From assembly GCF_003260975.1 (NCBI RefSeq), contig NZ_CP030041.1:248001-312000 (forward strand): a stretch of DNA of 64,000 bases. The letters are read 5' to 3'. The notes beneath the pieces were generated by a model, which made no database searches, was not told the DNA's origin, and worked only from the letters and a program-made list of their open reading frames with translations. Made by a program: the position numbers and the translations under genes. The stretch is from Echinicola strongylocentroti (GTDB lineage Bacteria; Bacteroidota; Bacteroidia; Cytophagales; Cyclobacteriaceae). Shown in pieces: positions 52,754-61,407 of this stretch. Position 1 is the first letter of the stretch. Every line of letters begins with the position of its first letter.

Positions 52754-53683
52754 TCACTCAATAATCATAGAGGCTATCTTACTAAACCTAACTTTAAGCT
52801 CTTCTACTTCATTTGGTTCAAAAGGAAACAAAGGAGGCACAAATTGAGCTTGAATAATCCCTAAAAATGATAAGGAAGTCTTAAGTCCTTTTAAATAGCT
52901 TGATTTATAACCTCCATGCTGATAAATTTTTTGACTAATACTCATCACTAGCTTCTGAAGGCGAATAATTTCATCAATATTATTCTCAACAGCTGCTTGA
53001 TAAAGTTTAACATAGAGCTTTGGGAACAAATTGGCACCTCCACAAACGCCTCCATATCCACCCATTAAAACCGTTTCAGCTAACATTTCTTCTGGCCCCA
53101 CCATCAATACAAAATCTGGTTGATCATTAAAATTAAATTGTAAGGACTGGAAATAACTTCCATTAGCTGAACTATCCTTAAGCCCAATTATTTTTTTGTG
53201 TTTGGAAAGTGCAACTGCAGTCTCTACATCAATAGAAACTTTGGTATGTGATGGCATATTATACAAAAATAATGGTAATGGAATACTGTTTGCCAATTGC
53301 TCATAAAAATGATAAAGCTCCTCTTGGTCGATTCCCATATAGTATGGAGGTGCGGCCACCACTGCATACGCTCCTGATCTTTCGGCAAATTTGGAAAGCT
53401 CTATACATCCTTGAAGACATACATCCGTAACACCTACCAAGACCGGAATCCTACCATTAACAAATTTACAAGTCGATGCTATAAGTTCCTTTTTCTGTGC
53501 TATATCTAAACTAGAAAACTCTCCTGTAGTTCCCAGAATAAAGACCCCATGGACGCCTCCTGAAATCAAATGCTCAACTAGTTTTTCAACACCCTGAATA
53601 TCAACCTTGCCTTTAGTATCAATAGGTGTCACCATTGGAGGGATTATTCCTTTTATAGGTGTATCTTGATTTAAAATTTGCAT
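52754..53683 (-). CDS. Dihydrodipicolinate synthase/N-acetylneuraminate lyase family aldolase
   Basis: The product has 309 residues from the ATG at 53683 (MQILNQDTPIKGIIPPMV), and longer frames lie inside the next gene. It is a (beta/alpha)8 class I aldolase. The pyruvate-binding site GTTGEFSSL (51-59), Tyr141 (LYNMPSHT) and Schiff-base Lys169 (IIGLKDSS) are all present. The motif set is closer to general DHDPS-like enzymes than to NanA (which has GSTGE and ALKQT). Lysine synthesis is unlikely in this context. The pathway partner genes (symporter, kinase, esterase, sulfatases) suggest cleavage of a 2-keto-3-deoxy sugar acid. The actual substrate is not known. Confidence 0.85.
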   Translation of the reverse strand: MQILNQDTPIKGIIPPMVTPIDTKGKVDIQGVEKLVEHLISGGVHGVFILGTTGEFSSLDIAQKKELIASTCKFVNGRIPVLVGVTDVCLQGCIELSKFAERSGAYAVVAAPPYYMGIDQEELYHFYEQLANSIPLPLFLYNMPSHTKVSIDVETAVALSKHKKIIGLKDSSANGSYFQSLQFNFNDQPDFVLMVGPEEMLAETVLMGGYGGVCGGANLFPKLYVKLYQAAVENNIDEIIRLQKLVMSISQKIYQHGGYKSSYLKGLKTSLSFLGIIQAQFVPPLFPFEPNEVEELKVRFSKIASMIIE

Positions 53684-53688
53684 TGTTA

Positions 53689-55176
53689 TTATTGTTTTTT
53701 TAAATGTTTTGAAAGATCTAATAGAAAAACTTGGTAAAAGCGACCTGCTCCACTCAAAACTTTCCGATTGTAAACTATTTGATAGCCCTTGTTCGACCAA
53801 TTAATATTAGATAACCCGATATTTGAGGATTCTTCAGAATTAGACAACACCCTTCTGGTTACCCCATCTGATACATTTGTAATAAAAATCCCCTCTTCGT
53901 AGCCATAGGCAAGGTAATTACCATCACTACTCAATGAAAAAGAAGTATCCAAGCTAAAAGAATTGTTGGTAATCTGGCTTATTTCACCTGAATTAGGGAC
54001 TACTTTGTAAATTTGAACCTCTCCCAGATTATCCTTCATACAGAAATAAATCGCCTGTCCATCTGGAGAGCTGCGCAACCATTGTCGCGGCCCTTGTACA
54101 CCTGGATATTTTCTATCTTGGGTAAAAGTCAATCTTTTCTGGATCACTCCTGCAGGTACAGACGGGAGTAAAAACTCAGTCCCTGCATCAGTGGAAGTGA
54201 TCATTTGATTGGGCTGGGATGGTAATTGACTAATAAATACTTCAGTAGATTTTTCATTTTTTTTATTGATAATATCCCCGAGATATGCCAAAGAATAAGT
54301 AATATTTGAATTTGAGCCCAAACTATTCTTTACTTGAGAAACCCAACATTCTTCATAAGCTTTCATGATCTCACTTGAACCTGGTTTTGGGTCTTCGTTC
54401 ACTCTTGCAAGAACAAATGCTACCCTTTCCCCTTTAAAGTTTTTTTCATTTTGTTTTCCTTTCAAATCCACAGAATCACCACTCCATAATGCCCCAACGG
54501 TCCTAAGATCAGCTATATCCTGATTAGTCTCTGCCTCCCTTCTTAGGATATCGTCATTATATGTAAAACTCACCCATTGGCCATCTGAACTATAAGAATA
54601 TGCATGGGAACCTCCTCGAAGTGCACCTTTCGTATAAGGGAATTGTACATCTCTTGATTCCATCGGCCTAAAAAGATGGTCTCCTACTTCACTAATTTGA
54701 ACTTTCATAGCAAATCTCCGCGTAAAATCATATGGATCCTCTCGGGAGGCATTTTTTAACCCATGAATAAATACCACCTCTTCCTTTTTAGGGTGATAAC
54801 TTACGGCTCCCATCCCTGGCCCATATTTGGACTGTTGATCATAGAAATAAATCGTTTCTATTTTTCCATTCTCGATATTGAGTCGTTGAATTGATCCGTT
54901 TTCACCAATTTTCCCATCGTCATTTCTGTTATCAAAAACTACATGTACATCATCGGGGGAAAACACTTGCCTCTGATTAAGAAAATGTCCCTTGAAGTCG
55001 AAGGTTAATTGTTTTTCTTTCAATCCTATTTCTATTATTTCATTGGTAGTTTTAACAGATTTATTTGATCCTGTTCGACAACTAAGCACCATAAGTGAAA
55101 TCATTCCTATTAAAAGCAATTTATATAAATCAATTCCTCGCTTATCGTAATTAGAAGTTAGGTTAACTTTTTGCAT
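53689..55176 (-). CDS. DUF3748 lipoprotein, Tol-like beta-propeller
   Basis: The product has 495 residues from the ATG at 55176 (MQKVNLTSNYDKRGIDLYKLLLIGMISLMVLSC). The lipobox LMVLSC marks it as a lipoprotein. A start at 55242 would add residues inside the next gene. Blades of a WD40/TolB-like propeller run from about residue 50 to the end: HFLNQRQVFSPDDVHVVFDNRN, SYSSDGQWVSFTYNDDILRRE, RQWLRSSPDGQAIYFCMKDNLGEVQIY, FSLSSDGNYLAYGYEEGIFITNV. Known relatives (E. coli YidR, DUF3748) have no firm function. Here it lies 5 bases from the aldolase gene and 11 bases from the FG-GAP gene, clearly in the operon. Confidence 0.8.
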   Translation of the reverse strand: MQKVNLTSNYDKRGIDLYKLLLIGMISLMVLSCRTGSNKSVKTTNEIIEIGLKEKQLTFDFKGHFLNQRQVFSPDDVHVVFDNRNDDGKIGENGSIQRLNIENGKIETIYFYDQQSKYGPGMGAVSYHPKKEEVVFIHGLKNASREDPYDFTRRFAMKVQISEVGDHLFRPMESRDVQFPYTKGALRGGSHAYSYSSDGQWVSFTYNDDILRREAETNQDIADLRTVGALWSGDSVDLKGKQNEKNFKGERVAFVLARVNEDPKPGSSEIMKAYEECWVSQVKNSLGSNSNITYSLAYLGDIINKKNEKSTEVFISQLPSQPNQMITSTDAGTEFLLPSVPAGVIQKRLTFTQDRKYPGVQGPRQWLRSSPDGQAIYFCMKDNLGEVQIYKVVPNSGEISQITNNSFSLDTSFSLSSDGNYLAYGYEEGIFITNVSDGVTRRVLSNSEESSNIGLSNINWSNKGYQIVYNRKVLSGAGRFYQVFLLDLSKHLKKQ

Positions 55177-55187
55177 TTCTATGGAGA

Positions 55188-57155
55188 TTATCTTTCCATA
55201 TGATAGAAATGTCCATCCTCTGCACCAACCAACACATCCCAAACACCATTATTATTCCAATCCACAAAAGTTGGGCTGGTGGTATGACCTGCCAAAACCT
55301 TCTCTGAAATGACTCCATGATGCTTAAAAATCACTTTTCCACTTTCTTGGTCTATATTTTCAAACAGGGACACACTGGTGCTATTTACCAGTAAGTCTAA
55401 ATCTCCATCATTGTCCCAATCAAAAAAGGAGATTTTCCTCCTGCCACTTCCTCCTGCCTCAGCATGATTCAATCTCAATGGTCCACCTTCCTTATTTATA
55501 GCTTTATCTTTGTTTGAATAAACAGAGGCATCTTTTCCATAAAATATTCTTCGGCCAGGGTCTACCCCTCTTTCTCCATTTATTCTATTTCCCTTATAAA
55601 ATGAAAGAAAACCTTCATGGTCTAACATCACCAAATCCATCATTCCATCCTTGTCCCAATCTATGGCAAATGGTGTAGTCCTCCATTGAGTGACTAATTC
55701 ATTATTGGAGGGCTTCCACCAGTTCCAGTCAGGAGAAGGAATTTCTTTATCACTATCCAACCTAATAGGACGGGGCTTTTCAAGTGACTTTCCGTTATTC
55801 CTTATCCACTGAACTTTTCCCCAAATTGAATTGAATATGATGTCCTTAATTCCATCTCCGTCCCAATCTGTTACCGAGAGTGTCGTATAACCCCATTTGG
55901 CTTCTGCAGGTCCTTGAATAGATCCTGCCCCACCTGCTTGTATTCTTAGCGTTTGGCCATCGACTTCTAAAAGTTTAGGTTCTGCCCATTTAGGTGATGC
56001 TTTACCATCTAAATTTTCTATAAAAGCAATATATCCAGCTGAATTACCAGCAATAATATCTTCATCTCCATCATTATCCCAATCTACCCCTACCGGGGTG
56101 GCTAAAGCCCCGAATTTTAAATTATCAGCTTTCTGTCTGAAATATTTTGGTGATTCAAACAACGGTGCTCCATCTTGCGTTTTTCCTGTATGCCTTATCA
56201 ATGCGACCCTACCATCTTCATCTCCTACGACCAAATCCACATTTCCGTCTTTATCCCAATCTACGGCCACAGGAATAATCATTTCAAGGTCCATCTTGAT
56301 AATGCCCTCTGTATTCTTCAAAAATTCTCCTTCTCTGTACTTGGGCTTATTGCGAGTTCCTATATTTTCAAAATATGTTAATCGATCTAAAAATTCTCCA
56401 CAAATAAGATCTAGATCTCCATCACCATCGAAATCTGCAAAATTAGGAGTAGGGGCCCCATAAACATCCAAAGTTTTACCGCCAGCCTTTAACTTTCCTT
56501 TGTTGATGTAATCGCCCTCCGTGTTTTCCAAAAGAAAAACATATCCGTGTAAAGGTCCATTGGTCCATTCTCCTTTTTTATTGAAGGCATTATCCCATCC
56601 GTAATCTGCCCAATCATCAATACCAACAACTACATCCAAATCACCATCCCCATCATAATCAACCATTTTCCATTGATTAAAACGTACTTTTTCCAATCCC
56701 TTTTTTAAACTATCGGCATCATACAATCTCTCTTTAAATTCAGCCAAATTATTTCTGAAATCCATAAGCTCGGCCCCTGGCACATTTACTCTTATCCCTT
56801 TATCAGTGTGGGAAACCTGAATGTTTTTTATGGCATCACCTAACCTTACTGGTGGTGCGAAATCGGGGAATTCTTCACCTGAGATATTCTCAAAATAATA
56901 TATGCCATTAAAAGGTTTATCAGGGCATGAAACCAACATATCCATATCACCATCCCCATCATAATCCATAGGAAGTGGCCAAGCCCATAAACCTACTCCT
57001 AAATATGAAGTAGCTTCAGGGTTGTTATATTTGACAATCTTAAATTCAGACTGTGCTACGGAGGAACTGTTATCAATTGAGTCCTTAGCTTCTGAGCATG
57101 AGAACAACATCAATACACTAGCTGCTAATCCTGTATAGAAAAGATTCTTTATCAT
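55188..57155 (-). CDS. FG-GAP/VCBS repeat lipoprotein with calcium-binding loops
   Basis: The product has 655 residues. The lipobox LMLFSC gives a lipidated Cys near residue 20. Nine DxDxDGxxD-type calcium loops alternate through the length (DYDGDGDMDML, DYDGDGDLDVV, DFDGDGDLDLI, DWDKDGNVDLV, DWDNDGDEDII, DWDGDGIKDII, DWDKDGMMDLV, DWDNDGDLDLL, DWNNNGVWDVL), forming an integrin-like propeller. Such proteins bind carbohydrate or protein at the surface. The last loop has degenerate acids. It sits between the DUF3748 gene and a sulfatase gene in the operon and may help hold a glycan at the surface. No catalytic motif is visible. Confidence 0.9.
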   Translation of the reverse strand: MIKNLFYTGLAASVLMLFSCSEAKDSIDNSSSVAQSEFKIVKYNNPEATSYLGVGLWAWPLPMDYDGDGDMDMLVSCPDKPFNGIYYFENISGEEFPDFAPPVRLGDAIKNIQVSHTDKGIRVNVPGAELMDFRNNLAEFKERLYDADSLKKGLEKVRFNQWKMVDYDGDGDLDVVVGIDDWADYGWDNAFNKKGEWTNGPLHGYVFLLENTEGDYINKGKLKAGGKTLDVYGAPTPNFADFDGDGDLDLICGEFLDRLTYFENIGTRNKPKYREGEFLKNTEGIIKMDLEMIIPVAVDWDKDGNVDLVVGDEDGRVALIRHTGKTQDGAPLFESPKYFRQKADNLKFGALATPVGVDWDNDGDEDIIAGNSAGYIAFIENLDGKASPKWAEPKLLEVDGQTLRIQAGGAGSIQGPAEAKWGYTTLSVTDWDGDGIKDIIFNSIWGKVQWIRNNGKSLEKPRPIRLDSDKEIPSPDWNWWKPSNNELVTQWRTTPFAIDWDKDGMMDLVMLDHEGFLSFYKGNRINGERGVDPGRRIFYGKDASVYSNKDKAINKEGGPLRLNHAEAGGSGRRKISFFDWDNDGDLDLLVNSTSVSLFENIDQESGKVIFKHHGVISEKVLAGHTTSPTFVDWNNNGVWDVLVGAEDGHFYHMER

Positions 57156-57162
57156 AGCTTGA

Positions 57163-58656
57163 TTATAATTTGGTTATTGAGTCCAACAGGGGATCGTTGA
57201 TCTCTTCCATTTTACTTAATATTTTATATGTAAGGTGCTTAATTACATCCCTTATTTCACCCCGCTTCTCTTTTACTAAGTTATTTTTCTCATCAGGGTC
57301 CGTTTCAAGATGGTATAATTCATCTCTGCTCGGGTCCTGAAAATCCTTGACCAGCTTCCATTTTTTGGTCCTATATGAGCGCATATGAGCAATACTATAA
57401 TTGATCATGCTATACTCTGTATAAAGATCATTATCCCAATCATCCACCAATTCCCCTTTCAGGACAGGCACAATGCTTCTTCCTCGCAAAACTTTATCAT
57501 CAGGCACAGGTATATTCGCCATTTCAAGTATTGTTGGGTACCAATCCAAATTCGTGAAAGTCTTTTTTACTTTAAGATCAGACTGGATGACCCCTGGCCA
57601 TCGGATCAGAATAGGAACGCGGAGTGATTGATCGTACAAGTTGGGCCTAGAATTTTTCGCCAAATTGTCTGTAGCAGGATGAGCACTCTTGGTAATCCAA
57701 TATCCGTTACCTTTGTGTTCTATTCCGTTATGTCCCATATTATATCCATGATCTGAAGTAAAGATCACTATCGTATTTTCATACAATCCTATTTCTTTTA
57801 GCTTCTTCATTAGCTTCCCTACATTTCTATCTACCCCTGAAGCACTTGCCAAATATTCCTTCATTCTGGATTTAACTCTTTCAGTGTCTAAATCAGGATA
57901 GTCTGGATGAGGGACCTTCATTTCCAAGTTTCCATATGGCTCCCAGTCTTCCTCTGCTACAGGCAACCATTTGCTGTGAGGAGACCGATAATGGACACTT
58001 AACAAAAAAGGAGTATTTTTATGATCATCGATAAATTTCAGGGTCCTGTTGGTCAAGATATCTACCGTCAGTCCTTCCATTTTATGAATCTCCCCATTTT
58101 CTTCCAAATTTGGATCCACTGGTGCCTCCCCTCCTCCTGTAAGCCCCATAAAGTACTCATAACCTTGATTTGTTGGATGAAATTTCCTGTCCTTACCCAA
58201 TTCTGTCCAGTCTCCCAAATGCCATTTTCCAATCAAACCAGTTCGATAACCTTTGTCCCGTAAAACCTCTGCAAAAGTGATATTTCCTGGATCTAGCCCA
58301 TTTGTTTTTTCAGGGTTGTAGAGCTTATGCCCTGGCTGGGGGATAAAATCCAAAATGCCCAATTCCGAAGCATATTGACCGGTCATCAATGTCGCTCGTG
58401 AAGGACTGCATACAGGAGTGGTGACAAATGCATTTTCAAAAAAAGCACCTTCTGAAGCCAACTTATCCAAGTTTGGACTATGAGCCTGATCATTGCCCGC
58501 AGCCTTTAAGGTCCAGTAGGCTAGATCATCGGCAAGTATAAATAAAACATTAGGCTTCCTTATTTTTCCATTGGGCTCATTTGAATAAGAACTTACACAA
58601 ATGAGCCATAGCGTCATTGTTAAAGAAATAACAAGGCCCTTTTTAAATGATGTCAT
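57163..58656 (-). CDS. Sulfatase, formylglycine-dependent (type I)
   Basis: The product has 497 residues with a signal peptide (ends VSSYS). The active-site signature is C83-S-P-S-R (TPVCSPSRATLMTGQY). Its Cys is converted to formylglycine by an anaerobic or FGE-type enzyme encoded elsewhere. Metal ligands include D43-D44 (FILADDLAYW), and the second half has IVIFTSDHGYNMGHNGIEHKG with the Ca-binding Asp/His. HLGDWTELG is the typical loop. It cleaves sulfate esters from a carbohydrate in the periplasm or outside, but the substrate cannot be told from sequence. It lies 7 bases from the FG-GAP gene and 12 from the sialidase-fold gene. Confidence 0.92.
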   Translation of the reverse strand: MTSFKKGLVISLTMTLWLICVSSYSNEPNGKIRKPNVLFILADDLAYWTLKAAGNDQAHSPNLDKLASEGAFFENAFVTTPVCSPSRATLMTGQYASELGILDFIPQPGHKLYNPEKTNGLDPGNITFAEVLRDKGYRTGLIGKWHLGDWTELGKDRKFHPTNQGYEYFMGLTGGGEAPVDPNLEENGEIHKMEGLTVDILTNRTLKFIDDHKNTPFLLSVHYRSPHSKWLPVAEEDWEPYGNLEMKVPHPDYPDLDTERVKSRMKEYLASASGVDRNVGKLMKKLKEIGLYENTIVIFTSDHGYNMGHNGIEHKGNGYWITKSAHPATDNLAKNSRPNLYDQSLRVPILIRWPGVIQSDLKVKKTFTNLDWYPTILEMANIPVPDDKVLRGRSIVPVLKGELVDDWDNDLYTEYSMINYSIAHMRSYRTKKWKLVKDFQDPSRDELYHLETDPDEKNNLVKEKRGEIRDVIKHLTYKILSKMEEINDPLLDSITKL

Positions 58657-58668
58657 AGGATTAATTAT

Positions 58669-59850
58669 TTAAAGCATTTTTCTGAATTTCCTGATACGGT
58701 GGAAGGTAAGGTAGTTGGCATCATGATTGTTTCTAGCTCCATCTCCTCCATCATCATATGCCGTACGTGAAACGAAAATGATATCCTTTCCCTCAAAAAG
58801 AAAATCAACATATTGAAACCCATGTTTAGCAACATCCTCATGCTCCAATAAGACTTTCTCCATTGTCCAATTTTTAAGGTCCCTAGAAGAAAAAAGTGCC
58901 TGTGTATTTCTAATACCTGCTGGATTCTTTCCCAAATTCTCTTCTTTGACCTTTTCTGGAATATGATTGGCTATGGTCCAATAATGTTGACTGATCGAAT
59001 CATACAAGATGGTAAATTTTTTACTCCCGCCATCAAATGGAATAAACCCTAAATCATCATTAAAACTTGCTTCCCTTCCATTCGAGGATATTTTAACCAT
59101 TGCAGCCTTTTCTGTCGCAGTTGACCGATCATCCACTCTTAATATATCCCAAAGCTGTCCACTTTGATCAACAACTGCATTTCCTTCCAGCCAGCCTCCA
59201 AAATTCCCATCCAAATAAGTAGAATCATAGTAAAGGACATTACTTGCAGTCCAGGAGTCAGCTTTTAATAGATCTGCATCAACAGGAACTGAAAGCATCA
59301 TAGCTCCATATCTTTTGCCCCACTTTTTTACAGGTCCCATAGCGCTCTCCATTGCCCTCCATAGTTTACCGTTGTACTCTATTACTGGCATCGGTGCACA
59401 ATGGTACTCTCCTTCTAAAAGCAATCCATTGTTTCTATTAGTTGGCGCTGTCCATGTACTCCCCATATCTGTTGACATCCGAATAATAGTATTCCCGTGA
59501 TGTCTATCGGTCCCCATGAAATATACATTTCCTTTATGTGTAAAAAGTTTTGACCAAAAAGCCCCCTTTATGGTAGCCACTACCCTCCAACTCTTCCCTT
59601 TATTGGTAGACCTATAGATATGGGAAGTAGCCTTGACATGTTCATTGGATTCCGGCCCAAAAAAATCATGGGACGCTAAATAGCTTCCATCAGGAAGCAC
59701 TGCTATACTAGGCGACCCTATATATTTCCCACTGGATTGCGGGCTATACGCTATAATACTACCCGGCACCTTCGAATGATTTACTTTCTGTGGAAATACT
59801 TCGGTTACAGAAAATAGGGCCAACACTGTTGTGATGAATAAATATTTCAT
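58669..59850 (-). CDS. Sialidase-fold (BNR/Asp-box) secreted protein
   Basis: The product has 393 residues with signal peptide MKYLFITTVLALFSVTEVFPQ. Two Asp-box motifs are clear: RSTNKGKSW (about residues 82-90) and MSTDMGSTW (about 125-133), and the sixfold propeller pattern continues to the end. The usual FRIP motif of bacterial sialidases is not seen. The protein may be a sialidase (exo-alpha-sialidase) or another propeller glycosidase. Arg-triad residues of GH33 cannot be assigned with confidence. It lies between two sulfatase genes in the operon, so its substrate is presumably a sulfated glycan. Confidence 0.75.
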   Translation of the reverse strand: MKYLFITTVLALFSVTEVFPQKVNHSKVPGSIIAYSPQSSGKYIGSPSIAVLPDGSYLASHDFFGPESNEHVKATSHIYRSTNKGKSWRVVATIKGAFWSKLFTHKGNVYFMGTDRHHGNTIIRMSTDMGSTWTAPTNRNNGLLLEGEYHCAPMPVIEYNGKLWRAMESAMGPVKKWGKRYGAMMLSVPVDADLLKADSWTASNVLYYDSTYLDGNFGGWLEGNAVVDQSGQLWDILRVDDRSTATEKAAMVKISSNGREASFNDDLGFIPFDGGSKKFTILYDSISQHYWTIANHIPEKVKEENLGKNPAGIRNTQALFSSRDLKNWTMEKVLLEHEDVAKHGFQYVDFLFEGKDIIFVSRTAYDDGGDGARNNHDANYLTFHRIRKFRKML

Positions 59851-59908
59851 AGATATAAGTGAATTAAATAATCAAATTCTGTAAATAAAGCGGAAAACAT
59901 TATAAAAA

Positions 59909-61405
59909 TTACCACGCCGTTCTCTTCTTTGGAATCCTGGCATTAACTTGACTTAAATGCTTTTGCATGTTTTTGAAAAGCTGTTTTCTTATGTGAGGCT
60001 TCTCTTTACCAATATCAATTGATTCTGAAGGATCAGTTTTAACATTGTAAAGCTCTATCCTATCATCCTCATAGAAATAGACCAGCTTGTAATCTTCTTC
60101 CCTCCATGCTGAATGAGGTTCTGTTTGGCTTTTAAAACCATCTGCTACCCCAATATGTATAGGTGCTTCAAAGAACTCCTCGCCTTCAGGATGATAATAT
60201 GGAAAATGCCAAGACAAGGTTCTTGATGTTTTATGTGAACCGTTGCCAGTCAAAAGAGGTAATAATGAAACTCCATCCAAATCTTTAGGTTTATTTTCAG
60301 AAGCAGCCAAATCCATAAATGTTGGCATAAAGTCAAGTTGTGAAATGATTTGATCACAAACTGAGCCTTCCTTAATTTTGCCAGGCCAAGATATGATCAT
60401 CGGCACCCTTATCCCTCCTTCATAGAGGTTCCATTTGCTACCTCTGAAGGGTCCATTATCTGCAATTTCAGGATTTCCACCATTATCAGAAGTAAAAATA
60501 ACCAGTGTATTTTCACTTTCACCTGTTTGTTCCAATGCAGCTACTATCTTACCTACATAATGGTCCATTAGTGCTATGTTAACAGCATAATAAATCACCT
60601 CTTCCCTAGTTCCAGCTGGATATTTCTCTTTATACTTTTTGTAGAGCCATGGAATGTTTTTTTTCAAAGGTGTATGAACAAAGTAGAAACTCGACATTAG
60701 AAAAAAAGGTGAGTCATGCTCTTTTTTAATAAACTCAATGGATTTTTCTGTCAGTTCATCCACTGGAAATTCGTCATCCGGCACCATCTCCTGTCTACCA
60801 TTAGCATATGGGTGGACACCAAAGGTTTCAGCTGTATAATCGAAGCCCTGTTGCTTAGGACCATGTGTCAAACTCCATCCTTTATAAACCTGATGATGAG
60901 CTGCTACATGCCATTTCCCAACTAAGCCTGTCTTATACCCCTCGCTTTTCAACGCTTCTGCTAGTGTAATTTCCTTCAACGGAAGGTTAAGCATATAAGG
61001 AGGAGGAACTAATGGCAATCCCTTAAATTTATCCAACCACTTGGGATCATCCCATCCAAAATCATCTTCTGGATATTTTGTCACAAATTCAAATCCGACT
61101 CTAGCAACATCTTTTCCTGTCAGCATAGCAGCCCGGGATGGCGAACAAAGTGGAGCTGGTGCATAGGCCTGAGTAAAAGTCATCCCTCTTTTTGATAATA
61201 TGTCCAAATTTGGTGTTTCGACGATTGTATTTCCATAAGGAGCTACGTCTCCATAACCTAGGTCATCTACATAAATAAGCAAAATATTGGGAGGCGCTAG
61301 ATCAGATTGTAACTGATCATTAGCCCAAACGTTTATTTGCAACAAACCTATACAAAAGTATGCCGACAAAGTCCCCAACATCATTTTATCAGTAAGTATC
61401 CTCAT
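59909..61405 (-). CDS. Sulfatase, formylglycine-dependent (second copy, divergent)
   Basis: The product has 498 residues with a signal peptide (cut near VWAND). The active-site motif is C87-S-P-S-R (APLCSPSRAAMLTGKDV). The Asp pair D47-D48 in LLIYVDDLGYGDV and VIFTSDNGGNPEIADNGPFRGSKW form the metal site. HVAAHHQVYKGW and NLYEGGIRVPMIISWPGKI are typical of the large type-I group. It differs strongly from the sulfatase at 57163, so the two probably remove sulfate from different positions. It begins 2 bases after the SusD gene and reads in the same operon. Confidence 0.92.
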   Translation of the reverse strand: MRILTDKMMLGTLSAYFCIGLLQINVWANDQLQSDLAPPNILLIYVDDLGYGDVAPYGNTIVETPNLDILSKRGMTFTQAYAPAPLCSPSRAAMLTGKDVARVGFEFVTKYPEDDFGWDDPKWLDKFKGLPLVPPPYMLNLPLKEITLAEALKSEGYKTGLVGKWHVAAHHQVYKGWSLTHGPKQQGFDYTAETFGVHPYANGRQEMVPDDEFPVDELTEKSIEFIKKEHDSPFFLMSSFYFVHTPLKKNIPWLYKKYKEKYPAGTREEVIYYAVNIALMDHYVGKIVAALEQTGESENTLVIFTSDNGGNPEIADNGPFRGSKWNLYEGGIRVPMIISWPGKIKEGSVCDQIISQLDFMPTFMDLAASENKPKDLDGVSLLPLLTGNGSHKTSRTLSWHFPYYHPEGEEFFEAPIHIGVADGFKSQTEPHSAWREEDYKLVYFYEDDRIELYNVKTDPSESIDIGKEKPHIRKQLFKNMQKHLSQVNARIPKKRTAW

Positions 61406-61407
61406 TC

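Noticed and set aside
52754..53683. Calling the aldolase nanA or dapA
   Set aside because: Active-site Tyr and Lys fit the whole superfamily. The motif text is neither clearly NanA nor clearly in a lysine context, so no symbol was given.
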